64,000 bases of DNA. Origin: Sphingomonas bisphenolicum (GTDB taxonomy: Bacteria > Pseudomonadota > Alphaproteobacteria > Sphingomonadales > Sphingomonadaceae). The position numbers and the translations under genes were made by a program. Numbering within the stretch: position 1 is the first letter of the stretch; every line of letters starts with the position of its first letter. Below, in pieces: positions 16,899 to 25,639 of this stretch. The stretch covers positions 2,015,501 through 2,079,500 of the forward strand of contig NZ_AP018817.1 of NCBI RefSeq assembly GCF_024349785.1, written 5' to 3'. The notes under the pieces are model-generated. The model was not told the origin of the DNA, did not search any database, and worked only from the letters and a program-made list of their open reading frames with translations.

Positions 16899-17765
16899 AT
16901 GACTGTAACGATGATCGAATCGTTCCGCTGTGGGATCGGCGAGGGCGTACTGTGGGACGAGAGGGAGCAGCGGGTTTATGCGGTCGATATCTTGGCGCGC
17001 CAGATCGTGCGATATGATCCGATCGCTGGCAGCGCGGAGCGGTTCGATGTCGGAGAAATCATCGGTTCTATGGCGCTGCGTGAAACAGGAGGCGCCGTGC
17101 TCGGCTTGGCGACCGGCGTTTCGCTCTTTGACTTCGACAGCGGCGAAGCGCGGCTCCTGGTCGATGTGGAACCGGAAGATCGGTCCCTGCTGCTAACAGA
17201 AGGTAAAGCCGATCCCGCAGGCCGCTTTGTGGTCTCCAGTTTCGCGATGGCGATGAGAGAACCGGTAGGGTCATTCTTCGCAATCGGTCGCGACGGCGGA
17301 GCTACGCGATTGCGCGGAGGAGTGACGGTGCCGAACGGTTTGGCTTGGTCGCCCGATGGCAAGACCATCTATTTCGCCGACAGCGCTCGCAACGCGGTCT
17401 TCGCCGCAGACTATGATCTCGAGCGCGGCCTATTGTCCAACGAGAGGCTTTTTGCCGAAACAGCGGCGCTCGGTGGCATCCCAGATGGAGCAACCGTCGA
17501 TTCCGAAGGCAATTATTGGGTAACGATCTGTCAGGCAGGGCAGGTCGCCTGCTTTGACGACAGGGGAAAGCTGGTTCGCTCGATTGAACTTCCCTGCAAA
17601 TGGGTTTCCAGCCTGGCTTTCGGAGGAGCCGGTCTTGATCGGCTATTCGTCACGAGCCTTGATCCTTCGCTGATGAATATGGGCAGTGATCCCTTGGGCG
17701 GCCATATGTTCGTGATCGACGAGATCGACGCGACAGGCCTCGGCGCGACCCGGACTCTTCTCTGA
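16899..17765 (+). CDS. SMP-30/gluconolactonase-family lactonase
   Basis: A 288-aa six-bladed beta-propeller hydrolase. Family blocks: GEGVLWDER (metal-binding Glu, about residue 14), VPNGLAWSPDGKTIYFADSA (metal-binding Asn, about 146) and GIPDGATVDSEGNYWV (about 198-213, with the catalytic Asp). It hydrolyses sugar or other lactones with a divalent metal. Ten bases separate it from the second SDR, so SDR, SDR, lactonase form an operon; an SDR-made lactone opened by this enzyme would be a natural pairing. Confidence 0.88.
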   Translation: MTVTMIESFRCGIGEGVLWDEREQRVYAVDILARQIVRYDPIAGSAERFDVGEIIGSMALRETGGAVLGLATGVSLFDFDSGEARLLVDVEPEDRSLLLTEGKADPAGRFVVSSFAMAMREPVGSFFAIGRDGGATRLRGGVTVPNGLAWSPDGKTIYFADSARNAVFAADYDLERGLLSNERLFAETAALGGIPDGATVDSEGNYWVTICQAGQVACFDDRGKLVRSIELPCKWVSSLAFGGAGLDRLFVTSLDPSLMNMGSDPLGGHMFVIDEIDATGLGATRTLL

Positions 17766-17884
17766 GGCCTCGGCTTATGTGCGGTATCGGCTTGCGGAAA
17801 GCAGAAGGCAATCGGAGCCTGAAGCCGCTGCAGGCCAAGAAGATTCCCTGCCGGCGGTGGCTAGGGTTGCCATCAGGCGGCGTT

Positions 17885-17919
17885 GTGCTATAAACGGAAA
17901 ATAATTCTATTCAATGGAA
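17885..17919. promoter_or_regulatory. Operator pair 4 (upstream of the esterase / Rieske operon)
   Basis: TTCTATTCAATGGAA at 17905-17919 and GTGCTATAAACGGAA at 17885-17899 (one good half), centres 20 bp apart. It lies 34-68 bp before the chosen start of the beta-lactamase-fold gene. Confidence 0.6.
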
Positions 17920-17952
17920 TTCGCAATGATCGAGATTGGGAGCGGTGCCACG

Positions 17953-19089
17953 ATGAGCGTTCAGGGTCGGTGCGACGAACGATTTGCGCACGTCCGCGAT
18001 ATTTTTGAAAAATCTTTCGAGGATGGTGAAGAAGTCGGCGCGGCCGTTTCCGTCATTATTGAAGGCGAAACCGTCGTAGATATGTGGGGCGGCTATCAGG
18101 ACGCGGCGAAAACGCGCCCGTGGCATGAAGACACGATCGTGTGCTGCATGTCTTCCTCGAAGGGCGTAACAGCGATCTGCTTCATGATGGCGGTCGATCG
18201 CGGGCTGATCGACATCCATGCGCCGGTCGCCCGATATTGGCCGGAATTCGCGCAGAACGGAAAAGCGGATCTGCCCATCCGTTTCGTCCTCGATCACCGC
18301 GCCGGACTACCCTATATCGAGGAGCTGGGGCCGGGCACGCTCTATGATTATGACGCCGTGATTGCGCAGTTGGCGAAGCAGAAGCCACTCTGGGAGCCCG
18401 GTACGGTCGCGGCCTATCATGTCATTTCGCAGGGCTTCCTGCTTGGCGAGATATTGCGTCGCACCACCGGCATGAAAGTCGGCGAATTCTTCCGTTCGCA
18501 GGTCGCCGAGCCGCTGGGTATCGATTATCATCTCGGATTGAGGCCGGACGAAAGCGCGCGTTGCGCTGATTTTCTGGTTCCGCCTGACGTCTTCGCCGGC
18601 CGCCACTCGCCCGAGCCCACTGTGATGAGTCTGGGCTTCGCGCAATTCCCCGACCAGCCGATGGATATCGTGCTCAATGCACCCGAATGGCGTGTCGCCG
18701 AGGTGGCGAGCGGCAGCGGCCACGGCAATGCGCGGGCGCTCGCCCGGCTGTGGAGCGCAGTTGCCAATGGCGGCACGCTGGATGGCGTTCGCCTGATGTC
18801 CGAAAAGGCTGTCAGGCTGCTGGGAACGATGCAGCATGAAGAGGTCGAGCAGCGGGCGAACAAGGTGTATCGCCAAGGACTGGGGCTGTTGCTCAACTCG
18901 CCGCCGACGATGGGGTTCGGTCCCAATCCGGATTCCTTTGGCCATGGAGGCGTCGGCGGGTCGCTCGGCTTCGTCGATCCCGCGCGGCGGCTGAGCTACG
19001 GTTATACCCCCAACCGGATGCACAATACGCTGGCCGCCGGCCCTCGCGCCGATCGGTTGGTCGAGGCGACCTTTGCCTGCACTCCCTGA
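17953..19089 (+). CDS. Serine hydrolase of the beta-lactamase / family VIII esterase fold
   Basis: A 378-aa protein, probably an esterase like EstB. The catalytic S-x-x-K is in CMSSSKGVT (near residue 75), the tyrosine motif is in AAYHVISQGFLLGEI (near residue 155) and the third box is FGHGGVGGS (near residue 330), HGG in place of KTG as in esterases. No signal peptide is seen, so it acts in the cytoplasm. The start at 17953 has GGGAG upstream; an upstream ATG (17914) overlaps the operator and one at 17926 lacks a ribosome site. It heads the operon with the Rieske oxygenase and probably removes an ester group from the substrate or an intermediate. Confidence 0.82.
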   Translation: MSVQGRCDERFAHVRDIFEKSFEDGEEVGAAVSVIIEGETVVDMWGGYQDAAKTRPWHEDTIVCCMSSSKGVTAICFMMAVDRGLIDIHAPVARYWPEFAQNGKADLPIRFVLDHRAGLPYIEELGPGTLYDYDAVIAQLAKQKPLWEPGTVAAYHVISQGFLLGEILRRTTGMKVGEFFRSQVAEPLGIDYHLGLRPDESARCADFLVPPDVFAGRHSPEPTVMSLGFAQFPDQPMDIVLNAPEWRVAEVASGSGHGNARALARLWSAVANGGTLDGVRLMSEKAVRLLGTMQHEEVEQRANKVYRQGLGLLLNSPPTMGFGPNPDSFGHGGVGGSLGFVDPARRLSYGYTPNRMHNTLAAGPRADRLVEATFACTP

Positions 19090-19136
19090 TCCACGAGGCT
19101 TCGGGCGCCCCCCACTATAGTATGAAGGAGAAGGTG

Positions 19137-20435
19137 ATGCTGGCGCAGGAAACAATGGCGCGGTCTTTCGATCCCGCTGAATTTGTGAAGGGCGACGAAG
19201 TCCACCGGGACGTTTACGCCAGTCCCGAGATTTTCGAGCTTGAGATGAACCGGCTGTTCGCCAGGAGCTGGCTGCTGGTGGGTCACGAAAGTCAGGTGAC
19301 AAAGGCAGGCGATTACTATCTGACCAGCGTAGCTACCCGGCCGACAATCATTGTGCGGGATGCCTCCGGCGCGGTCCACGCTTTTCTCAATTCCTGTCCG
19401 CACCGCGGTGCGCCGCTGCGCACGGACGCGCGTGGTAACACGCCGCGTTTCGTATGCCCCTATCACAGTTGGACGTTCAAGACCGACGGTACGCTCGCCG
19501 GCATGCCGCTGCGGTCGGAATATGGCGCGGACTTCGACTGGGAAGGCCACTGCCTGCACAAGGTAGGGGAAGTCGCCATATATCGTGGCTTCCTGTTTGT
19601 CAGCGCGGCGCCGGTCACGGATCTGGAGACTTTTCTCGGCGATTTTGCAGGGGCCTTCGACGATTTTGTCGACCGGGCACCCGACGGCGAGATCGAAGCG
19701 CAGCCCATCGTCCAGCGGCACGTCTATCGCGGCAACTGGAAACTCTATCTGGAAAATCTCAACGACGCGCTGCACTTCACCTCGACACACGCCTCGGCCG
19801 CCACGGCGCTTCAGATGGTCGAGGACAAGAGCCGCCTGTCGCCGGAAATGATGCTGGGTGCGATCAATCCCACGCCCAATCAGATGCGCGACCACACCTT
19901 CGTCAAATATTATCCGTTCGGCCACAGCTACACGGGCGGCGCGCCGCAACTGGGCGGCGCGAAGGTGGGGCCGGGCGATCCGGTGTTTGATGCCGTGGCC
20001 GCGCGGCGCGGTGAGGATGAAGCACAACGCGTGATCGGCACAAGCCGTCACATCTCGCTCCTCTACCCCTCCGCCAGCGTGAATGCGCGAATGAGCACGA
20101 TCCGCATCGTCCGTCCGATCGCGGTGGACCGCACCGAAATCGTCGCGTTGCTGTTCAAGCTGAAGGGGGCGCCGGAATCGGTGTACAAGACGACCGTATT
20201 CTACAACTGGGCGTCGGGATCGCCGAGTTCGTTTGCGCTCGCAGACGATATTGAAATGTTCGAGCGGCTTCAGCGCACATATCGCGATGACAGCCGGCGG
20301 TGGAGTTCAGTGCACAGGGGAAGCCACGACGAGACGCAGCGTGATGGTCAGGAGGTGAGCATCACGGGAACGAGCGAGGCCTATATCAAGAATCAATTCG
20401 ATGCTTGGGGTGCATTGATGCGTGAGGAGGCGTGA
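19137..20435 (+). CDS. Rieske non-heme iron ring-hydroxylating oxygenase, alpha subunit
   Basis: A 432-aa catalytic subunit. The Rieske [2Fe-2S] ligands are CPH (C87, H89) and CPYH (C107, H110). The mononuclear iron site follows in GNWKLYLENLNDALHFTSTHAS (two His), with an Asp probably in ALADDIEMFE. ATG at 19137 is preceded by AAGGAG, which the alternative ATG at 19122 would overlap. The beta subunit begins 2 bp after the stop. It likely dihydroxylates an aromatic ring. No ferredoxin or reductase gene is in the window, so electron partners must come from elsewhere. Confidence 0.92.
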   Translation: MLAQETMARSFDPAEFVKGDEVHRDVYASPEIFELEMNRLFARSWLLVGHESQVTKAGDYYLTSVATRPTIIVRDASGAVHAFLNSCPHRGAPLRTDARGNTPRFVCPYHSWTFKTDGTLAGMPLRSEYGADFDWEGHCLHKVGEVAIYRGFLFVSAAPVTDLETFLGDFAGAFDDFVDRAPDGEIEAQPIVQRHVYRGNWKLYLENLNDALHFTSTHASAATALQMVEDKSRLSPEMMLGAINPTPNQMRDHTFVKYYPFGHSYTGGAPQLGGAKVGPGDPVFDAVAARRGEDEAQRVIGTSRHISLLYPSASVNARMSTIRIVRPIAVDRTEIVALLFKLKGAPESVYKTTVFYNWASGSPSSFALADDIEMFERLQRTYRDDSRRWSSVHRGSHDETQRDGQEVSITGTSEAYIKNQFDAWGALMREEA

Positions 20436-20437
20436 TC

Positions 20438-20938
20438 ATGGATACGATGACCATGAGTAAGGTGGAGGCCGTCAGCAATTTTTTATATGGCGAGGCCCAA
20501 CTTCTGGACGACAAACGGTTTCACGAATGGCTCGCCCTCTTCGACGATGACGGCTATTATTGGGTTCCGGTCGATCCGCAGAGCGAAGAACGCCTGGCAA
20601 GCCCTTCCATCTTCGACGCGGACAAGCCTTTTCTGGAGATCATCGTCAATCGCTTGTACCTCGACACGGCCTATTCCTTCCTGCCCGCGCCGCGATGCTG
20701 TCGCTTCGTCTCCAATATTACGATCCTTAATGACCGTCAGGGTGTGATATCGGTCCGCTCGAAGCTCCTTTATGATGAATATCGGACTTTGGAAGCGGCC
20801 CCCGACGATCATCGCAGCCTTGCAGGGACGGTGCATCATGAACTGGCGCGGAAGAACGACGGGTTCGTCATCCTCTCAAAACGGGTTGATCTGATCCAGT
20901 CCGCCGCCGCGCTCAGCGCCATTTCAGCACCGATCTGA
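20438..20938 (+). CDS. Ring-hydroxylating dioxygenase beta subunit
   Basis: A 166-aa protein of the NTF2 fold, normal for dioxygenase beta subunits (FLYGEAQLLDDKRFHEWLALFDDDGYYWVP; VNRLYLDTAYSFLPAPRCCRFVSNITI). It has a structural role with the alpha subunit in an A3B3 complex. GAGGAGG seven bases before ATG 20438 decides the start; a GTG at 20432 overlapping the alpha stop is less likely. Confidence 0.9.
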   Translation: MDTMTMSKVEAVSNFLYGEAQLLDDKRFHEWLALFDDDGYYWVPVDPQSEERLASPSIFDADKPFLEIIVNRLYLDTAYSFLPAPRCCRFVSNITILNDRQGVISVRSKLLYDEYRTLEAAPDDHRSLAGTVHHELARKNDGFVILSKRVDLIQSAAALSAISAPI

Positions 20939-20953
20939 AGCACGCGGCGAACG

Positions 20954-21694
20954 ATGCGTTTCAACGGCAAGACGGTCCTGATTACCGGTGGAGGATCGGG
21001 CATCGGGGCGGCGACGGCGCGAAAATTTGCCGATCATGGCGCGCAAGTGGCGATCGCAGATATCGACATGGGCGCAGCGGAGGCCGTCGCTGCGACCATG
21101 TCGGGCAAGGCAAGCGCGGTGCAGGTCGATGTCACCGACCCCGCATCGGTCAATGCCATGGTGCAACATGTTGTTGACCGCTTTGGCCGCCTAGACTGCG
21201 CCTTCAACAATGCAGGCATTGGCGGGGCCCACAAGACTATTTTCGAACTCGATCATGACGAATGGCGACGGACGATCGACGTCAATCTTTCCAGCGTCTT
21301 TCATTGCCTGAAGGCCGAGGCCGAGGCCATGCGCGACCGTGGCGGTGCTATCGTCAATACCGCATCTGTCTCCGGCATCATCGCTACGCCCAGAGGCACG
21401 GAATATTGTGCGGCCAAGCATGGGGTAGTGGGTCTGACGAAGTCCGCTGCGCTCGACCTCATATCCCATGGCATCCGTGTGAACGCCGTTTGTCCAGGTG
21501 CGACCGATACGCGCCTATTGGCCCGCGCCATGGGAAACACTGTTCTCGCCGATCACCTCAAGTCGATGATCCCGATAGGCAGGATCGCCCACCCGGATGA
21601 AATCGCGAATCTGGTGCTGTTCCTGGCGTCGGACGAGGCAAGCTATGTGGTCGGGCAATGCATCGCCGTCGATGGCGGCGCCATCGTCCAGTAG
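20954..21694 (+). CDS. SDR-family dehydrogenase, probable dihydrodiol dehydrogenase partner
   Basis: A 246-aa classical SDR: LITGGGSGIGAATA (about residues 8-21), ADIDMGAA, FNNAGIGG, the catalytic Ser in NTASVSGII, YCAAK (about 153-157), PGATDTRLL and a VGQCIAVDGGAIVQ end. It is 15 bp after the dioxygenase beta subunit, so it is the best candidate for rearomatising the cis-diol to a catechol; a secondary alcohol elsewhere in the molecule is the alternative. Confidence 0.88.
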   Translation: MRFNGKTVLITGGGSGIGAATARKFADHGAQVAIADIDMGAAEAVAATMSGKASAVQVDVTDPASVNAMVQHVVDRFGRLDCAFNNAGIGGAHKTIFELDHDEWRRTIDVNLSSVFHCLKAEAEAMRDRGGAIVNTASVSGIIATPRGTEYCAAKHGVVGLTKSAALDLISHGIRVNAVCPGATDTRLLARAMGNTVLADHLKSMIPIGRIAHPDEIANLVLFLASDEASYVVGQCIAVDGGAIVQ

Positions 21695-21781
21695 GCACAG
21701 CCATGCCGGCGTCGAGTTCGATCTCATTATCTTGCGGTGCGCTACGAGAACCAGCCGCCCAGACGGCCGGCTCTTTCGCTA

Positions 21782-22957
21782 TTACAGGGCCTTTAGTCTG
21801 ATGGGCGAGTATCCAAAACCCGTCGTCACATTATTCATCAGAATAGTGGCTTCGCCTGCGGCCTCGATTTCGGACACCTGCGCGAGCAGGGCACCTATCA
21901 GCGCCTCATATTCCAGACGAGCCAGGCTCTGGCCGATGCATGTATGAATTCCGAAACCGAAGGCGAGATGGCCGGTGGCCTTGCGATACGGATCGAACTC
22001 GTCGGGCCTCTCCCAGTGACGCGGATCGCGCCCTGCTGCCGCTATGCCAAGCGCGATCTGGTCGCCTTTGGCGATGGCTATGCCCTCGATCTCGCAATCC
22101 TCAGCCGCGACGCGATTGCTGTATCGGCCGGGTGGATACATGCGCAGAGCTTCCTCGAAGGCGTTACGGCGGATTGCGGGGTCATCTAGGGCTCGCCAAT
22201 GCTGCGGATTGCGCGCTATCAGCGTGAGGAAATTGGTCAGCGCCAAGATTGTCGTATCGAACCCGGCAAAGAGAACGGTCTGGACCAGCAGAGCGGCGTC
22301 TTCCTCGCTGACTTTTCCCTGATCGGCCAGCATGTAGATCTGTTCTGCCATCCCATCTGGCGTCACGCTCGAGCGAGCGCAGCTTGTCTGAAGCCAACCA
22401 AAGCCTGGTCCCGCCTTTTCCATCGCGGCTGCGGTCCGGGCATTCCCGGTTCCGAACGCGTTAAGCACAGCTTGGCCGATCGTAATCAGCTGATCACGCC
22501 CTTCGGCCGGTAGGCCGAGCAGGTCGGGAAAGGCCTTCAGAATAAATCTGCCGGCCAATTTGGCGGCATCGATTTCGCGCTCATCCAATGCCTCTGCAAC
22601 CATAAGGCGGGCAACGGAATCGAACTGCTCTTTCGCGCGCATCATTGCCGCAGGGGAAAACACAGGCGTGATGGCGGCACGCGCCTCGCCATGCTTGGGC
22701 GGATCATCGCCCAGCAGGATGGGTAGGGCAATCGAGGCGCTGGAGTTGAACGGGTTCGCCTTGGACGAAAACAGCTTCGGATTGCCGTAGACCTTTTTCG
22801 CTGCGCGATGCTGCCCCACGAACCAGCTTTCATATTGCGAAACCCATACGGCTGGTCCGGCTTCACGCATCTGGCCATCGAACGCATGCGCGTTTGCAAC
22901 GGACTCGTCTGAAAACAGGTCGTGATCAAAAGTGGCGTACGCGATCTGAGTGCTCAT
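21782..22957 (-). CDS. Cytochrome P450
   Basis: A 391-aa soluble bacterial P450. Heme-binding FGFGIHTCIGQ (Cys about 340), I-helix AGFDTTILALTNF (oxygen-activation AG-x-DTT, near residue 235), the ExxR helix EEALRMYP and RDPRHWERPDEFDPYR before the heme loop are all intact. No ferredoxin lies next to it. It is divergent from the TonB receptor, and the region between them holds two operator pairs. Likely hydroxylates or O-dealkylates the imported compound. Confidence 0.92.
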   Translation of the reverse strand: MSTQIAYATFDHDLFSDESVANAHAFDGQMREAGPAVWVSQYESWFVGQHRAAKKVYGNPKLFSSKANPFNSSASIALPILLGDDPPKHGEARAAITPVFSPAAMMRAKEQFDSVARLMVAEALDEREIDAAKLAGRFILKAFPDLLGLPAEGRDQLITIGQAVLNAFGTGNARTAAAMEKAGPGFGWLQTSCARSSVTPDGMAEQIYMLADQGKVSEEDAALLVQTVLFAGFDTTILALTNFLTLIARNPQHWRALDDPAIRRNAFEEALRMYPPGRYSNRVAAEDCEIEGIAIAKGDQIALGIAAAGRDPRHWERPDEFDPYRKATGHLAFGFGIHTCIGQSLARLEYEALIGALLAQVSEIEAAGEATILMNNVTTGFGYSPIRLKAL

Positions 22958-22983
22958 ACCTGCCTACTCGGATAAAGGATGAC

Positions 22984-23018
22984 TCTAGATAAACGGAAAA
23001 TCATATCGATCAACGGAA
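22984..23018. promoter_or_regulatory. Operator pair 5 (P450 side of the P450 / TonB-receptor promoter)
   Basis: TCTAGATAAACGGAA at 22984-22998 and TATCGATCAACGGAA at 23004-23018; each has one strong GGAA half, with centres 20 bp apart. It lies 27-61 bp upstream of the P450 start. Confidence 0.55.
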
Positions 23019-23034
23019 TTATTCTGATTGAAAA

Positions 23035-23069
23035 TTCCATTAAATGGAATAGCATTTTTTTTAGTGGAA
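23035..23069. promoter_or_regulatory. Operator pair 6 (TonB-receptor side)
   Basis: TTCCATTAAATGGAA at 23035-23049 is a perfect palindrome and the best site in the window; TTTTTTTTAGTGGAA at 23055-23069 is its weak partner 20 bp away. A further half-site in inverse orientation, TTCCGTTTATC, is at 23081-23091. Confidence 0.65.
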
Positions 23070-23247
23070 TATCGATCCTGTTCCGTTTATCACGCCATCA
23101 ATCGCTGCGGTGAATCCGGAAAGTTCGGAGGCAACGGCGAGTGCGATGAGATGATGCCATCACCGAGCCCTTGGTAGCGGTGTGTGTGGACCAAAGCGTC
23201 GCAGGGTTGAAAAGACAATGACGCATCGGGAAGGGGGTGCTTTGACA

Positions 23248-25545
23248 ATGAAAAAGCTATCGATATTGCTGACGGGGGCTGCCATGTGCGCTGTGAGCGC
23301 CGCACATGCGCAAGATGCGGCGCCTCAGATGGCCACTAGCTCCTCGGCAAGCGAAGGCTTGCCCGACATCGTCGTGACAGCGCAGAAGCGCGCGCAGACC
23401 TTGCAGGAAGTTCCGGTGTCGGTTGCTGTCATCAGCGCGGATTCGCTGCGCGAGGACCGGATAACCACGGTGACGGGGCTGGCGACCGCCGTGCCCAATC
23501 TGGCGGTGTCGGCAACGCCGTTCCAGCCCTTCGTCGCCATTCGTGGCCTCGGCTCTGGCGGTGGCAGCCGCGCGCTTGAACAGTCCGTTGCCACCTATAT
23601 CGACGGTGTCTATGCCGGTCGCCCGAACCAGTTCCTCAACCCCTATTTCGATGTTGAGCGCGTTGAAGTAGTGCGTGGACCCCAGGGCGTGCTGTTCGGC
23701 ATCAACGCGAATGCCGGCGGCATCAACATCGTCAACAAAAAGGCCGATACTGGGAAATTTGAAGGGTATGTCTCGGCGGGATACGAATTCGCCAATCAGG
23801 GCTATAATTTCGAAGGTGGCGTGTCCGTTCCGGTCTCGCCGACGTTGGGCCTGCGGGTCGCGGGGCGGATTGGTCGCGACGGCGCCTATCTGGACAATCT
23901 CGTTTCCGGCAAGGAAGACGGTCAGGAAGATCATGAGATCGGCCGGGCGATCCTGAGCTGGCGGCCCGATAGCCCGTTCAAAGCCGATCTGGGCTATGAA
24001 TATAGCAGCAGCGACCGACAAGGCACCACGTTCCAGAGCGCCTATGTCGTTCCTGGCGTGTTCGATCCGGTCGAGGACGGGGATGTGGATTACGATCACA
24101 CTACACCGGCGGGTAGTCCCAACCGCACCAAAATCAAGTCGCACAATGTGTCGCTCAATATGTCTTATGACACGGACATCGGCACATTCTCGTCATCAAC
24201 TGGCTATTCCGCCTTCAAATATTCGCAGTCGCTCACGCCGCCGGGAACCGCCTTCGTGGGGACCGTTTATGCGGATGAGAAGTTCAAGCAATTCTACCAG
24301 GAAGTCAGGCTCGCCTCCTCCGACAAGGGGGCGTTCCAATATATTGTGGGCGGAACCTACCTTCATCAAAGCGACTCCATTCCGCAGGGTCTGGACGTCA
24401 GCTTTGCCGCGTTCGGAGCGCCAGGACTGACGTCCGCCGTACGCAATGATTTCCAACTCAAGAACGACACGATCGCCGCCTTTGTGCAGGGCACTTACAA
24501 ATTCACGCCCGAACTCTCGTTAACGGCCGGCGTGCGTTATTCAACGGTCAAGAAGGACGTCGATTACACGATCTCCGCAGCCAGCTTCGGTGATCCGCTG
24601 ACGGGCTATACATTCAATCCGATGAGCGCGGTGCTCAACGGGAATTTTGGTTGGATGACCTATGTCAATCCAGCGGATCCTTCGACCGTAAGGCCCACTT
24701 TCATCAGTCGTTCGCGCCGTTTCAACGCGTGGAACCCCTCCGTCAGCGTGAACTGGGAGTTCAGCCGGCGGCTTTCCGCCTATGCGAGCTTCACCACCGG
24801 CACCAAGTCCGGCGGCTTCAACGACCAGGAGAAATCCGGCCTTGTTCCGGAAAACGGGTTTGTGACCGATCCTTTCGCATTCAACTCGGAAAAGGCCAGG
24901 AACGTCGAAGCCGGCTTCAAGTTCGCTGGTCCACGCGCCCGATTCAACGCGGCGGTGTTCCATTCCAAATATAAGGACATGCAGGTGTCGCAGCCGATCG
25001 GCAACGGCGTTGTGACCAGCAATGCCGGTTCGGCGCACGCGACCGGTGTGGAACTTGACGCGCAGGTCCTGGTTGCTGATGGCCTGACCTTGAGCGGCGA
25101 TTTTGCCTATGTCGATGGCAAATATGACGACTTCCCGGGCGCTGGCTGCATTCCTGGCGTTCCATGCAATCCGGCGACGACAAACGGTGCCGGCGGGACG
25201 CTGATCGGTTTGCCCAAGGTCACCGGTAGCGCGCGCGCTGTATATGAGGTCAACATCAGCGGAGACCTCAATCTTCGGCTCCAGGGGCGCGCCTATTATA
25301 ATGACGGCGCGCAATGGACAGCCGTGCATGATCCGAAGACGCGCACGCCCAGTTACTGGACTTTTGATGCGGGTGTAACCCTGGCACAGGATGACAAGGG
25401 ATGGTCGCTCTCGCTGCTCGGCAAGAATCTGAGCAATGAGGTTGTGCAGGGTTACCTTCTTCCGGCACTCTCGCCTGTATTCGGCTATCAGGTGGTGGTA
25501 TCGCCGGGGCGGCAGTTCTTCCTGGATCTACGCTACACCTTCTAA
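23248..25545 (+). CDS. TonB-dependent outer-membrane receptor
   Basis: A 765-aa outer-membrane transporter. A signal peptide (MKKLSILLTGAAMCAVSAAHA) is followed by the TonB box DIVVTAQKR (near residue 37), a plug domain (QEVPVSVAVISADSL; VAIRGLGSGGG; YIDGVYAGRP; VEVVRGPQGVLFG) and a 22-strand-type barrel ending in Phe (FFLDLRYTF). ATG at 23248 gives a clean signal peptide; upstream ATGs at 23182 and 23218 would not. Sphingomonads use such receptors for uptake of bulky aromatics, so it probably imports this cluster's substrate across the outer membrane. Confidence 0.93.
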   Translation: MKKLSILLTGAAMCAVSAAHAQDAAPQMATSSSASEGLPDIVVTAQKRAQTLQEVPVSVAVISADSLREDRITTVTGLATAVPNLAVSATPFQPFVAIRGLGSGGGSRALEQSVATYIDGVYAGRPNQFLNPYFDVERVEVVRGPQGVLFGINANAGGINIVNKKADTGKFEGYVSAGYEFANQGYNFEGGVSVPVSPTLGLRVAGRIGRDGAYLDNLVSGKEDGQEDHEIGRAILSWRPDSPFKADLGYEYSSSDRQGTTFQSAYVVPGVFDPVEDGDVDYDHTTPAGSPNRTKIKSHNVSLNMSYDTDIGTFSSSTGYSAFKYSQSLTPPGTAFVGTVYADEKFKQFYQEVRLASSDKGAFQYIVGGTYLHQSDSIPQGLDVSFAAFGAPGLTSAVRNDFQLKNDTIAAFVQGTYKFTPELSLTAGVRYSTVKKDVDYTISAASFGDPLTGYTFNPMSAVLNGNFGWMTYVNPADPSTVRPTFISRSRRFNAWNPSVSVNWEFSRRLSAYASFTTGTKSGGFNDQEKSGLVPENGFVTDPFAFNSEKARNVEAGFKFAGPRARFNAAVFHSKYKDMQVSQPIGNGVVTSNAGSAHATGVELDAQVLVADGLTLSGDFAYVDGKYDDFPGAGCIPGVPCNPATTNGAGGTLIGLPKVTGSARAVYEVNISGDLNLRLQGRAYYNDGAQWTAVHDPKTRTPSYWTFDAGVTLAQDDKGWSLSLLGKNLSNEVVQGYLLPALSPVFGYQVVVSPGRQFFLDLRYTF

Positions 25546-25568
25546 AACAGAAGCTATTTTCATGGGGT

Positions 25569-25588
25569 CGCAAACGGAGGCGTTTGCG
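25569..25588 (+). terminator. Hairpin after the TonB receptor
   Basis: Perfect 8-bp stem CGCAAACG / CGTTTGCG with GAGG loop, 24 bp after the receptor stop. The following stretch (gctcctttgcttc) has only a weak T-run. Confidence 0.6.
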
Positions 25589-25639
25589 GCTCCTTTGCTT
25601 CAGACGTAATCGACGATGAAAGAGGCTTTTGCAGCTTAG

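Noticed and set aside
22984..23091. Reading the P450/TonB gap as a simple AT-rich promoter
   Set aside because: The regular TTCC/GGAA spacing is matched in four other intergenic regions, so it is better explained as operators.
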